The position numbers were made by a program, and so were the translations under genes. The notes under the pieces were generated by a model that saw only the letters and a program-made list of their open reading frames with translations, was not told where the DNA came from and made no database searches. A stretch of 64,000 nucleotides of DNA from Mactromeris polynyma (Eukaryota; Mollusca; Bivalvia; Venerida; Mactridae), in the NCBI GenBank assembly GCA_032209605.1, contig JASFXZ010000016.1:16988001-17052000 (forward strand), read 5' to 3'. Shown piece by piece: positions 34,286 to 46,960 of this stretch (position 1 is its first letter; the number at the start of each line of letters is the position of its first letter).

Positions 34286-34487
34286 CCCGAGGATTTTTCC
34301 GCTAGGGGTCCGTGGACACTCATGTTTAACAAATTTGGGGTCCTTAGTAAATAAGTTGGGTTCCAGATATACAGTTTATACTTGACAAAAGTTTATTTTA
34401 GGGGTCCCAGGGATGCAGAGTAAGTTGAAAAGGGGAGTCCCTAGAAATAAAAGGGAGTCAAGATTTCTGCGTCGGGGAAATCCCTGG
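34286..34487 (+). mobile_element. Family D, copy 3: hAT-like element
   Basis: CGAGGATTTTTCCGCTAGGG at the left, then GGACACTCATGTTTAAC, GGGTTCCAGATATACAGTTT, TTATTTTAGGGGTCCCAGGG, GGGGAGTCCCTAGAAATAAA, and GGGGAAATCCCTG at the right. The imperfect terminal inversion GGATTTTTC / GGGAAATCC is clearest in this copy. Confidence 0.6.
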
Positions 34488-34984
34488 TCATTTTCTGTAC
34501 TTTGTTATGGAGGGAGCTAGTAACAGATACATGCCTGTGGTTGTAGGATCCTTCTGTAATATATATCCTCTTGAATAGATCAGAGTTTATCATTAATGAA
34601 GAGTTAAATATTCCTTCATCTTCATAATAGTTGGGAGGATTTTATGACATTTAAGAAAGCCAAAACAAGCCTATCTGCATATAACTAAGCTTGTTTTGGT
34701 TTTACTCGTTGACCTGACAACCCTTTAAAATGATTGTGGACTGCTCCTTAATTTAAGATTATTCCATTGTGAATGTTTATTGGGCTTTAAGGTTAATGGG
34801 TTATGTTTGGTTTTGATGATATTCCTTATATGGGCGTAATGGTATATTGTTGACTTGGTAGATATTTACTTGAAATGCTCTATTATATACAATATATTCA
34901 TAATCTGATGTGAAGTACACTTGACCTATATAAAGTAATATAATCCATGCAACTTGTGAATGATTTGGCCACAGGTGCTTCATG

Positions 34985-35130
34985 ACATGTCTACGGTCGG
35001 AAATATGATAAGCCCTGGCCAGTCAAACTCCAAAGTATGGTCTGGAAAATATGCCCTCACCAGTCAAACTCCAAAGTATGTTTGGAAAAATATGCCCTGA
35101 ACTGTCAAACCCCAAAATACGGTCGGAAAA
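34985..35130 (+). repeat. ~50-bp tandem repeat, 3 copies
   Basis: CCAGTCAAACTCCAAAGTATG occurs twice, followed by CTGTCAAACCCCAAAATACG. Each is followed by GGAAAAATATGCCCT or a close variant. Confidence 0.7.
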
Positions 35131-35619
35131 ATATCATCCACATATCAAAACAAAATATTTCCCTTTGACTATTTTAGTCAATATAATATTTTGATGTTTT
35201 GTAAATATAATACAATGTATGTGTTTTTGTCTGTTTTTGAGTACAGTTATCAGACCTTTGCCACACACCCAGCATGCATCTGTGGTGTTTACAATTTGTC
35301 AATGTGATAATCATTAATGGATGTATCATTATTTGTTTCTCTCGCCCTTCCTCTGTGTTATCTATCGGTAATCATCTATTTAACTTAACTGCATAATTTG
35401 CTTGGGGAAAATTCACAACCCTTTGAACTACGATTCTATTGGTTATGGATTGGTTCGGTCTAATATACTGACAATGTCATCATCTTATTGTAGGAGTTTA
35501 GTGCATTGTTTTGTTGTTTTATTGTCATCCATTATCTGACGGCCTATTTCTAAGTCAGTTTGATATAAAAAGCCTTTTAAGTTCCCAAAAAATGTCAAGA
35601 AATCTTGTTATTACTATGA

Positions 35620-35890
35620 TTTAGTGAGACGGATGGATGAAAGACTTTTATGTGTCAGGTCTGGTCTAAAATATTGACCAAAATTGATGTATCATATTAT
35701 AATCTGTTATAATTAAATAACGCTTTATGTTTTGGGTCTGGTCTAAATTGTTAACAATTATGAGATAAACTGCAGACGGATGCACAGTTAACTGAATTGG
35801 TTTCATGATATTCTTTGTGTGAACAGACGGCAGACAGATAATCATATTTCTGAAGGTCTAGTCTGATATTGACAATTTTGATAATTCCAG
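35620..35890 (+). repeat. Degenerate ~110-bp repeat, about 3 copies
   Basis: GACGGATGGATGAAAGAC / GACGGATGCACAG / GACGGCAGACAG and GGTCTGGTCTAAAATATTGAC / GGTCTGGTCTAAATTG / GGTCTAGTCTGATATTGAC alternate at roughly 100-base intervals. Confidence 0.4.
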
Positions 35891-38800
35891 CACCATTTCT
35901 GGTCATATTCAAGGTCTCTTGAGGTATGGTAAAAAATCTAACATTATCATTGTCAGCTGTCAGTTTTTAAGATTCACAGACTGGCTTTACATGGTGATAA
36001 TGTCTTAAACTATACCAGGAATTTTATTGACAGTTTTTGTCTGTATAAATCATTAAATGGACGAAAATATATCAGAATATTTTAATAATGATGTACTTCT
36101 GCGAGAGTTTTTGTCGAGAGAAGGTTGCTTTCTGTCAGCTAAATCAATTTCGTACATATATTTCTTAAATGTATGTCGTAAATGGAATCCGTTGTCGCTC
36201 ATTTCTTCATATATATGTATATTTTTGGCTGTAACCTTTCTGCTGTCTGTACTCATTTGAATGTACTGTAAGTTGCTTCAACGTTTCTATTATAACGAAG
36301 CATTTCATTGGTTGATATCGGGTCCATAAGCCTATAGTGACCGACGTCTGGACCAATCAAAATGCTTGATAGAAGTTCTGTTCGTGTTTTCCACGAGCTA
36401 CTTACATCTCTGGTTTCACCTACACATTTTAGGAAAAGAAACTTAATAGAAATAAAATTGAAGTATTATAAGAAATATTATAAAACAGTATGTGTATTTT
36501 TTCCGAAAGAAAATTCAATTTTCGTTTTATTATCAAATACGGAAACTTTCTTTTCCAACAATTGGTTTTAGATTTGCACCCTAGAGATTTCATGTGGTTT
36601 ATTAATAAAGTGGCCGAGATAAAAGTCAATAGGATGTTTTAATATATAGGGAACCTAAAATTGATAGTTGCTGGGTGGGGGAGTGTTTATTGTCATTCTC
36701 ATAGTTAGATATGACTGATGCATCATGGGAGTATATACGGTAAATTGCAAAATTATGCAGGTTTGTTGCAATATATGATATATTAAATTTTCAAAGTGCA
36801 GTTTTTATGAAGCAATCCCTACATAGACACCTGTGGATGAAATATTATTATGAGTAATTTTTCCGCCATTATTGTGTGGGAGTATAGATAAGTCTGGATT
36901 TGACACTTCATCAATTCATCTAAATTCTTATCAAATATTTTATGGTCGTGAAGTGTTTTTAAATTTGCAAAGTTATAAGTTCATGAATTTTGCACGATTT
37001 ACGTATGTTCAACAATTTCTTAAAATTGTTTTACAAAAAAGCTATTTCATGACATTGAGCTGTCCGGGATGTTGGCAATTATATTTTTTTCTAACTGTAT
37101 AAAATATAGCAAGAATTGAAATTGAGAGATGAAATTTTACTTATAATCTATTTGCTTCCATTGTCCTGGGATAGTATTAACTTTGTGGCCCAGTGACTTA
37201 TCTATTGCGGAACTCAATATGAGTGTGGTCAGATTTAAGTGTGCGAGTACACGCTACTTTAACTAAGTAATTTAGTACCAAGTATTCTTTGAGATTTGTT
37301 TGTGTAATTTAGATTTCAGTTTGAGTATAGATTACGCTAAGTTGCAGTTTCCACAGGTAATGTTACAGATATTTCCCAAAAAGGACTTGATTTTTAAGGT
37401 CAAGGTCATTGCACATTTAAGAGTATGGTCTAAATTTATGAGGGTATCGACTTACAAATGTAATATCCCATGTTGCAACGTAATAAACCTTCCTTTCTGC
37501 ATCAATTATTTTAAGTTATGTTTTCAACATCGTTGTATTTGATCGTCAACCATGAAAAAAACAAGTTTCAAGCGATTAACTCCGCAAATGAGCCATGACG
37601 TTGAAAGTTAATGTTGATTTCGTTTTCGTGTACTTCATTTCATGTAATTTTATTGTAATAAAACTTTGCCTATGAAAAAAGTCTAAATCAACTTGTCAAG
37701 TATTTTGACATTCATGTGAAAATGTCAGTTTTAGGTAAAACTTACATCGCAATTTTGCTTGATCTATTGTCAAATTGTACGAGTGGTTTTTCGCTATTTT
37801 CCCGTCTTTGTAGTTGACAATAAATATATTTATGATGCATAATTATCAGTCATTATATAAGTTTTTGTATAATTAATTTAATTTTCTATGCTTGGGATAA
37901 TTTAATCTTGTTGATTTATTCTCTTTCGGGATAACTTTGATTTACTATCTATTTCATACTTTGCCTTATTACCAAGGCCAACATTTAAAACATGTTTCTT
38001 TGCAGATTCTCTTCAGCAACCTGCTGAAAATGCTACAATAATCCGGAATAATTTATCGGACTATAAGCAGGAATATAACGTTTTTTTTTAATTTTAATCG
38101 AGAGAAATTATGTTCAGCAATTACTTACTGTGTAAGTGGATAATATCGAAAAGTTAGAGAATTGCTGATTTCAGACATTTCATATGCGGGAATGTTTGCG
38201 AATTGCCGAAATTACTTTGATCATAATATCTGTATGTCATAACAATCACTATTATAGAAGCGATTATAAGGAAGGGAGTGCTTTGGATGTGACTATGTGG
38301 GGTATCAGACTCCTCGTATCAACTACAGGGTGACTGTAGATAAAAATATACTTCGGTGAATGTGGAAATTTACTCTGTGGAAAATGTTTGTGAAATTCGT
38401 GCATCCACAAATTTTTCCTCCTCCCAAACTTGACCACTTCTACAGTATTCGCAGTAATAATTAAAATAAAAACAATTGGTTACCTACTTGTAAGGTCGGT
38501 GAGGAGACGGCGAAAAAGAATTTTTAAATGTAGCCTTTCCGTAAAAAAGACAATGATCGCTCGTTTTAACGTCTTATACACGGAATTTATAAATTGTTAC
38601 AATTTGACTACGGGACATTTATGTGTTGTAATGTTTATTTTTGCTGGTGTGAATGTCAAACAATTGTTGAAATCAGTCGCAAGTTTTACTTTGAAGATTT
38701 CGTAGTTGTTGGTGTAAATGATGTGTGGTCCTAGATTTTGATGACATCCTTCTGTTTCTCGTGTTCCTTCAAACTTCAGTCTCGTTGAAAAATCATGTAA

Positions 38801-39360
38801 CATCAAAGAATATTTGCTTTAGCACAATATTTGTACCAGACTGTAAGTTATCATCGGTGAAAAAGAATGTCTTTCAGTAAGTATGATTAACATGTGCCGT
38901 TAACGGAACCTGAGATGAACTGCGATTGTGACCGAAAAGAATCGGTGAAGGTTGAAGAGTGTCAGTGTTGTCTAATTATAACGGCTGTTTTCTGTAAAAT
39001 ACAACTTCGGGAAAATAATGTTTTCATTTTCTGTACAGTATAGAATTTTTGAAGATTAAAATTTGCGTAAAATTCTTGCCGAATTTGACAGACGTGATAA
39101 TGAAAGTGAGACCTGTAATATTGTTATTGAAGTAATACTTTTACTGTACCAAGTACATCAGTATAGAGTACAAAAAAGATGTTGGTCTCTTTTTATGACG
39201 GCAAAAACTGGGGGAAAGGTGTGTGACCTTTGTAAACAAAGTCAACCACTGTACAATAACTGTAAAATGATAACCTGACGTTGATGGATGAATTGCAAGG
39301 ATTACATTCAACATAAATCGTTTATTACAGTTAAGGCGTGAAGTGTAATGAACTCTACTG
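35891..39360. other. Long intronic stretch, nothing assignable
   Basis: AT-rich. Overlapping frames on both strands at 36053-36260 and 36362-36629 have no motif. Around 36303-36351 ATTGGTTGA and GGACCAATCAAAATGC may be a remote family G relic. A TTTCTTTGCAG at 37995-38005 precedes a 28-codon open stretch (beginning DSLQQPAENATI) without known homology. A tRNA-like or exon call is not justified. Confidence 0.35.
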
Positions 39361-39362
39361 AT

Positions 39363-39472
39363 GTCAGTGTTAGATAAAAAAAGGGTAATATTTAGGGGTC
39401 AAAGTACTTTAAAAAATGTCAGTGTTAGATAAAAAAAGGGTCATATTTAGGGGTCAAAGTACTTTTAAAAAA
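39363..39472 (+). repeat. 55-bp direct duplication
   Basis: GTCAGTGTTAGATAAAAAAA, then GGGTAATATTTAGGGGTCAA, then AGTACTTT occurs twice in tandem with two or three changes, a recent duplication. Confidence 0.75.
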
Positions 39473-40469
39473 TATGCATAATCAGCTGTTTGTATTTTCG
39501 AGTTTCGTCATGCCTATTTTAGGGTATAAGTCAGTTTCAAATCCCGTCCAGGATATAGACTTTGTAAGCAAGGAAGTTATACAGTGGATTTTTTGTTTAC
39601 CATTGGAATGCAGTAATATTTTGCTGGTATTTCACTGAATTTTTTCTGGGGTTCAGTTGTAGGGGTCAAGGGGGAGAATGCTTGACTGCTAAGTCTTGGG
39701 TTGGAGACCAGGCATCTTGGGGCATGGTTGAATTGATAACTTCACAAGCCCTTAATTTGGCACGATTACTAGTTAGTAACCCAGTCAGGAAGCTGTCATC
39801 GAGAGTAATTAGTGCATCGTAGTTATAATAACTTGTCTTCAAAATAAATGTGCTTGAAATAAAAGTTCAGATTAAAACTCATGTGTCTATCTGTAGAAAT
39901 TTTAACAGGTATTGTTTCTTATGAAATTGGGCTCGACTATGACTTTTTCAAAAAAACGTTTAAAATGTGCACACAATTTTGTTGAGGGCCTTTTTATGTT
40001 AAATGTAGTATATAGAAGTTATTCATTTCTTTTCAGAAAGAATCTTTTTTTTTTTAAATCTCATGTTTATTTTTCATTTTCTGGGTGACTGAGTATATAT
40101 TGGGTAGTTAAGATTTATCAGTTTCAGGGTAGGTGTTTATAATAAACGCTTTGTAATTTTTCATTTTGTTACCATGGGAACTGATAATAAAGTATACTCG
40201 GGTAATTTTTATGTAATTTAAGATTTAGAAAATATAATTGAAAGTCATTGAGCTGTTTCAGAACAATTATTGGAGGAAAATAAAATAACAATTTTGTAGC
40301 TAATTTCTCTCAGTTCAAATGTGAAATAATATGGTATAATACTGAGATTAACATTTAACAACAATATTTACAGCACTTGATGTATTGCGCAGTCATAATT
40401 GTCAATAAAAGCTGATTGATGATGTGACTGTTGTTTAAAATTCTGTCTGCATCAGTTTCCTTTGACACA
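39473..40469. other. Intronic stretch, nothing assignable
   Basis: GACTGCTAAGTCTTGGGTTGG near 39690 is faintly tRNA/SINE-like but lacks a proper box B. Otherwise AT-rich. Confidence 0.3.
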
Positions 40470-40488
40470 GGGGGGGGGGGGGGGGGGG
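40470..40488 (+). repeat. Poly-G run (19 G)
   Basis: Uninterrupted G tract, the longest of several G or C runs in the window (about 7726, 17346, 21298, 22671, 32862). Such runs are slippage-prone, so the length may be a sequencing estimate. Confidence 0.8.
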
Positions 40489-41082
40489 CTTCCCCTAGAC
40501 CCTTAGTTAGTCCCACTGCCAATATATGGCATCTGTTCTGTGATGGATGCAATCACTCACACATTCAATAGAACTTCATTCAAACTATTGTTCCAATATC
40601 TGAAGAGAAAAAGCATGAACAATTTTCAGTTTTGAACTTAGTTCAGACAGTTCAAGACAACGAGATGATAATAATAATACTACTGAATTTCATCTCGAAA
40701 TCCTTATATCAAATATCGAACAGATATCGTGTTACCGTCTGAATAATTATCCATTTATTGTCTTTTTACTTGTTTATTTTCCAGTTCATTTGGTGTATAT
40801 AATATTTAAACCCTAATTGACTCCTAATATAACTTAAAACAACGATATTTTAATGTCAGCTAGCTAGCACACCCAAAAGTTCTTAGACATTTTTAGAAAA
40901 ATTGTGCTGTCTTGTAAAACGATACTAACAAAATGGGTAGGATTCTCCTGGTTAATGGCGAGGACTTGAGCAATAAAGCTGTTGATAGCAGACGTACAGA
41001 ACTGGTTGCCTGGAATACTGCTACGGTTTGGACAGATGCCTTTAGAAGAATAGGTTTAGTAAGAGTTGTTGTCCCTGTCTCC

Positions 41083-41172
41083 ACTTAGGTCATGTGACTG
41101 TCTTAGTTACGACTTAGGTCATGTGACTGTCTTAGTTACGACTTAGGTCATGTGACTGTCTTAGTTACGTAA
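41083..41172 (+). repeat. 29-bp tandem repeat carrying GGTCATGTGAC, 3 copies
   Basis: ACTTAGGTCATGTGACTGTC followed by TTAGTTACG is repeated three times exactly (GGTCATGTGAC at 41088, 41117 and 41146). It follows GAACTGGTTGCCTGGAATAC at 41000-41022, which resembles the SINE body motif. The same order (SINE body, then GGTCATGTGAC array) is seen at 32880-32998. Confidence 0.75.
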
Positions 41173-43207
41173 TTGAGATACTGTCGAAAAATGGAGAAAA
41201 ACACACTAAAATGACAAAAACTGTTCAATAAGGCATAAGTGACATAAATTTCAACTCCAGTGTAATAAAGTCTGGTATCGCTACTTATCACAAGTGATTA
41301 TTACCATGTGCTAAAAAATGACACCATGGTAATTTTCAAAGTCATAATACTTATCGTTAGTCAAATTTGACAGCGTAACACATCATTAATGTCAGAACCT
41401 CTTTCAAACTATTCGGTTGGCTTGTATACAAAAGATCTTTTTGTTCATTTTTTTTCCAACGATAACAAAATTATGCAGAGTTGGGTAACGAAAATGTTTG
41501 CATTTTTATGTCAGTCTCATAAAAGAACGTACATTATAAAGAATACATTTAACAGTCCAATGAAGTTATTGTCGCCGCTTTTGTCAGAAGTACATCGGGT
41601 ACGATTTGTTGAAATATCGTCTTTAACATTGAATGGGTGTCCTTGATTAGTTTTCTGTATTGTAGTGAATTGGTGAACACGTGTGTGGTTTATATAGCGT
41701 TACTACGTTAAAACAACAGAATATAAAGACATAACGCAAAACATAGATTGTTTGAGTATATAACACATAATTGATAAAAAAAAATCTGAAAAAAAATGTA
41801 TATTTTGAAAGATTATAACGTATTTTCCTAACATCTGCTATTTTATGAATGGGATTATTGAATTCAGTAGTTAGCAAATATTTATTTGACATGTCAATCT
41901 CTTTGAAGTTCGTGACAACTTATTTGAGCAAAGTCTGTTGTATTTATCACCTTATTCAACGTGAACTCGTCTAGAACAATTATATTTTGAGAATTTTTTT
42001 TTTCATTTTCTCCAGATCGTGAAAAGTGATACTGATTTACGATGAATTAAATTGAGATTTTTTCGCCAACTTAGCACAATTTTTGTTGTGGGAAAAGATG
42101 TATTTCAAAGACCAGCTGATAACGTTAGAAAAGAATACTTACCTATTTTGGAGACATTTTGATGGAGATTTTAAGTCGCCGGCGCGTTAATATTCTCGTT
42201 TATCATGATGCAATGAATGAACGCATTTAAAATTGTGTTTTTTTGCGATAGTTTATGTTGTAAATATAAAGATCATTTAATCTGATGATTTTTTTTTAAA
42301 TCGCAGAAGCAGAGTGTCAAAGTTTGACATTTCAAAAATGAGTGCAAATTATCGGGCAGGTGCTGAAATAACAGGTGCTGAAATAACGATATGGTCTGTT
42401 TTGTATCTGTCTGATAAATGACCAGACTGTCATTGCCGTTTATACACTTAACAAAACTTATATGATTGCTTGCACTATCTTAATGTCGAATCAATTTAAA
42501 TAACACTGGTGCATTGAGTCCGGGTGGGCACACACGCTATTATAGACTCGTTCCAATCAACCAGATCATCTTTAAGTGGGAGCTGCAGTACTGATTTCTT
42601 TGCGTCATCACATTTATTGATTTTATTTGTTCAATCTGTGGATTTATGATATGAAATAAATAAAATATTATGCCAGGTATCTACGCTATGTTTGTTGAAA
42701 ATTTCAGTAAGATCAGACAAATAACTGACCGAGACAAATTTTCTTTTGCTCAAATCAATTTTCAATTTATATCGCCGACTTTGTGTACGATGATAAGACG
42801 ACTGTTACTGACTTGATCCAATGAAATATTTAACATTCATATCATTAATTTTTTATGAGAGATAGAAATTATATACTTGCACAGTTGTGAATAGCTCAAT
42901 GAACTGGATATTGATTTTGTATGGAGTTTTACCACCTCATAATTCATTGAGAAATCATAATGGATTTACTGCTGGCACACATTTTCTCCGGACTCTAATC
43001 TGATCGTAAACACATTACTGACAACAGGTTCCTGTTTTTGCTGAGTCGTCATAATTATATTGTTGTAAACAATGTTGTTCCCTTATTTCTTAACCTCCAT
43101 TAGGACATAAATGACAACAAAAAACAAATAATGTTTTTGGTATAAGCCGTGGGACCCGACGACCGACTGTATATATATTATCGTCATACACATAAAACAC
43201 TACATAT
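41173..43207. other. Intronic stretch, nothing assignable
   Basis: Includes a tandem CAGGTGCTGAAATAA pair near 42358 and a strong acceptor-like CATTTTCTCCAG at 42003-42014 followed by only nine open codons. An 86-codon + frame at 41389-41646 has no recognisable domain. Confidence 0.35.
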
Positions 43208-43414
43208 GAGCGCCGCTGTACGATTCCCAACCTCTTCTTTAAGTGACGTCATTTCCAGGAAATGTCACATTGTGACGTCACCATGTGCTGACAGTAAGCA
43301 ATATTTGCCCCAAATGGCAATATGAAAACGAAGTGACCATATGGAGCAAATATTGTTGCGTTTTTTTGAAATGACATCACTTACAGAAGAGGTTGTAAAT
43401 CCCATAGCAGGGCT
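43208..43414 (+). mobile_element. Family C, copy 1: palindromic MITE
   Basis: The left end GAGCGCCGCTGTACGATTCC, then CAACCTCTTCTTTAAGTGACG matches in inverted form the right end CATCACTTACAGAAGAGGTTG, then TAAATCCCATAGCAG. The middle is also self-complementary (AGCAATATTTGCCCCAAATG against CATATGGAGCAAATATTG). Almost the whole ~207 bp could fold. Superfamily unknown. Confidence 0.65.
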
Positions 43415-44219
43415 GAAATGTTAATTCATTATATTCCAAACAATATGACGAATCACAATATAATACAGATACTAACAATTATCTAGTACAAGCTTATACA
43501 ATAATAAAATATTGATACACGGTTGATACCTGTACAAGAAAAATGCACATGGAAGTAATACATATAAGTCTTAATAACTACAAATTACATCTATGTAGAA
43601 TTCCAATAACGACAAAACATACAACTATAGGATAGCATTTTTGAGCGGTATATATATTGATACGATTTTGAAACAATCTCTCGTACAATATTGAGATGGT
43701 CTTGTGATGATAATAGGGTAGATTTCATATTGATATTTTGTAGCAACTAGTAATTAATACCGATATTCTGGCCGTTTCATTCGGCATGGTCACAGGTGCT
43801 TTCAGTGTGTATTAATTAAATGATGATTATCATTGACTAATTGGTTGTTACCTGATGTTTATATATTGCGCTGTTTGTCGTCAATATTTTGAGAAGCATT
43901 TATCTTTGCTTTGTGTTTTCCTATGTTAATTCTTGTGCTGGAAATCTTATATAAGGCCAAAGAAAAAATATATCTTGTTTACTGTGACATGCTGAAAAAA
44001 AAGTAGGGTCTTTGGGCAGGGGTTTTTGTGGCCCCGACATTTGGAGTATGTCAAAGGGGTATAATGTGTTACCCCTGTCCATCCGTGCCAAAAATTGGTG
44101 TGCAATCAATAAGCCCGATCTTGAAAGTATGGATGGAATCATACGTATAGGATAATAAAGGTCAAGGTCGATTTCTGTCAAAATCCAACTCATTTTGTTC
44201 AGGCCATCATTCATAATTA
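43415..44219. other. Intronic stretch, nothing assignable
   Basis: AT-rich. A 97-codon - strand frame at 43921-44214 has no motif. Confidence 0.3.
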
Positions 44220-44388
44220 TTTATTTTGCATTACCCTCGTAACCTACTCCTGAATATGGCCGCTACTATGACAAAATATTGGGGCAGCATTTTGATATTT
44301 AACACGTAGTATGACCATAAAAAATATGCGCCTTAAGTTTGCGGGGTGGGGTATTTCCAGACAAACAATTTTTAAAGGGGGCGGTATT
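44220..44388 (+). mobile_element. Family F, copy 4 (degraded)
   Basis: TTTTGCATTACCCTCGTAACC, GAATATGGCCGCTACTATG, GCGGGGTGGGGTATTTCCAG and ACAAACAATTTTTAAAGGGG follow the F family order. The termini and target duplication are not clear. Confidence 0.4.
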
Positions 44389-45693
44389 GTTTACATTTTA
44401 ATAACAATGATGTTGAATAAAAGCGTCAGTTTCTTACTGCATACTTAACCTCTCTTTATCATCCGTGTATCTGTTTCATATATCTTCAAAGTCGTCGGAA
44501 GCTTCGATGGTTTCAGCTTTGATATTTGAGACTTTTCAGTATAAATTACAATAACCTGTCTGAAACTGCTTTTTTAATAACTTTTTTCTGATCAACAGTG
44601 ATAATGATAACTTTGAAAATTGTTTTCTTCAAGGTAATATATATAGAGGGTTTGACGCAATACTGTGGTAACTGTGTCATTTCCATTGAAAAGGAAGTTA
44701 AAGTAGATTTGCGCCGAACCGCCGATATATGGTCTGTTTGATGAAATACTTTTTTCTTACAGTTTGATATTCCTGAGTAATATGTGACTGGTGATTTTAA
44801 AAACCAGTTCGCTTTAAATAATTAGGCCAACATAATTATGTAGGCTTCCAAATTTAAATTTAGTTCACGTATAATATATTTATCTTCTAGCAGCGATTTC
44901 AGGGGAAGAGTTCACGTCATCTAAATGTATCTTCAAAAGAAAAGATCTCTCAAAAATAATGAGATAAAATCCTTAGAACCACTGGTAAATGACAATATTA
45001 AATTTCATAGTCGAGAACTCTGGCATTAAATTAGCAAATTATAGTCTGGTTTACTGTTCTATCATTCCCCTCCAAGGTTATATCGAAGACAATCGTAAAA
45101 CCAGTCTACAATTTGAGTGTTATATTATTAATTATTCGATGTTTCAAGACAACAAACTACTTGTTACATTACACGCAAACCATCAAAACACGGACGCAAA
45201 ACTGTTCTACATTAAGTTTGATACATCAATGTAACAATTGATTTCATCATTCGTAAACGGTTACAACAATATGGCGCTAACTCTTCAATTGACTCTCTCA
45301 AGTCTTGTATTGATTAACACTTTCTTCAAGTATTTTCATTGGTTGACAAATAGCAGATTAATCTATCGAACAATCTATTTTTAGAAACAAAACACTTCAA
45401 AGCAATTTGCATTCATAACACCTGCTCCTTATGCGCAAGATATGATTCTAAAAACAGAAACTGTAAAACAGCACCAAGTTTATACAGATGATGCGTTTTG
45501 ATACATTTTATAGTTATGGATCCTTCATTAACTAGATGAGTGTGGACCCTTTTAGAGGAAGTCGGCTTGTCGTTTCCAAGGGAAGCTTGCTACTAGGGGT
45601 CCAATTTCCTCTTTCTGACGGTTCCCAGATATTTGTAATGATAATAAACGTGGACTAACTTTATTCCACAAAATTTATGTTTAAAAAAGTATA
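44389..45693. other. Intronic stretch, nothing assignable
   Basis: An 81-codon + frame at 44989-45234 has balanced composition but starts within AT-rich DNA and shows no family motif. It is left uncalled. Confidence 0.3.
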
Positions 45694-45871
45694 CAGTAAA
45701 TCCTCAATGATAAGACCACTGTTGGGACCCTTGAAAACTGGTCTTATTATTGAGATGGTCTTAATATTGAGGTTGATTAAAGAGCAAAACAGTGAAAATG
45801 GACTTGAACATTGTGTTCCTAATTTTGAGGTGGTGTTAATATTGAGGTGGTCTTTACGTCGGGTTTTACTG
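45694..45871 (-). mobile_element. Family A, copy 2: pogo-like MITE
   Basis: CAGTAAATCCTCAATGATAA to GTCGGGTTTTACTG with TA on both sides. It contains GAGCAAAACAGTGAAAATGG, the reverse of the family's TTCACTGTTTTGCTC midpoint. ACTGGTCTTATTATTGAG and GAGGTGGTGTTAATATTGAG show the stacked internal repeats. 178 bp. Confidence 0.75.
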
Positions 45872-46845
45872 TATTCAGAGACTGGGTAAAAACAGGGGCA
45901 GAATATCAGCACCAAAAGGACAAATTCGAGTCCTGAATAATTGCTTATGACATTTTTTGACTCCAAGTAAATTGTGCTTCAGGTACATGGACGTATTGGA
46001 CCATTTCTTTTACTTGCAGACTTTACCTTGAGTCTTAGAAATCATGAGATACAGCCCACAGTTATTTATATAGAATATCTTGTAAGATCTTGTAAAATAT
46101 ATATATACTGGTACATAGGGTCAATGTATTCCTATATATCTTGGATGAAATCAGATGTATGTAAATGAAATTTGAGAAAAAGAACATAATTGAGGAGTTT
46201 TATGACTTTTATTCGCTAATCAGGTATAAATATTCCATAGAACCAGCATATGACATTTCATTGGAACATCTGCTTATCTGTTGATTGTCATAGAGATGAG
46301 CGGAAAGTTTACAATTTTTGTCAGTTATGTTTCCTTGTCATTTGAGTGCAACTTTGGCTTTGATTAGTGTAAACCAGTCTATAACCAGACTACACAGGTG
46401 TCTGCGACATTTCTTACAACAAATTCTTTGATTTCAGTATTAAAGGTAGATAATCACATTTTTATCAAAAATATACAAATTAATAATTTTTGAGTGCCTT
46501 CATACAGACATACTTACTCTAAAACATTGCGTGATAACTTTTCTTCAAAGGTTTTCAGAAACTGTAAAACACGAGTCAAATACAAGTATTTTCTATGCTA
46601 GTGCTGACTCGGTCAGGGTACAAAATACCGACATTGGACTCGTGTTTCCCAGTTTGCTTGTCTTTGTGGTTTTGGGAAAAATATGAGAAAAGAGACTATG
46701 CCGAGTTGTAGAGTACATCTGTATGAAGGCATTCACCTCTGATTACCTCATATTTACGACTAAGCGTATTTTAACAAACAATGGTGACTATCTACCTTTA
46801 ACGGGATTATTCATTGTCATAAATCGAAGCACTATGCATGGGGAA

Positions 46846-46960
46846 AGGTCAGTTACTTGCAGAGGAGCAGGTTAGTACTTGTTGGTAACCCGGGGAACTA
46901 CGGTTTGGTCATTTTTCCATCAACATACATAGCTAAAGTTCTGTTGGAAAAAAGGCGTTC
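46846..46960 (+). mobile_element. SINE body fragment (no head)
   Basis: GTCAGTTACTTGCAGAGGAG, CAGGTTAGTACTTGTTGGTA, GAACTACGGTTTGGTCA and GTTCTGTTGGAAAAAAGGCG align in order with the body and tail of the SINE at 28694. The tRNA-like head is absent (5' truncated). Confidence 0.5.

Noticed and set aside
36053..36260. Overlapping 67-codon frames on both strands
   Set aside because: Mirror frames in AT-rich DNA without motifs.
39650..39800. Additional SINE near GACTGCTAAGTCTTGGG
   Set aside because: Only a vague box B-like sequence and no shared body or tail.
40760..40786. Acceptor-like TTGTTTATTTTCCAG as start of KLF exon 2
   Set aside because: The following codons hit a stop quickly and do not resemble the expected TCLELERYL-type continuation.
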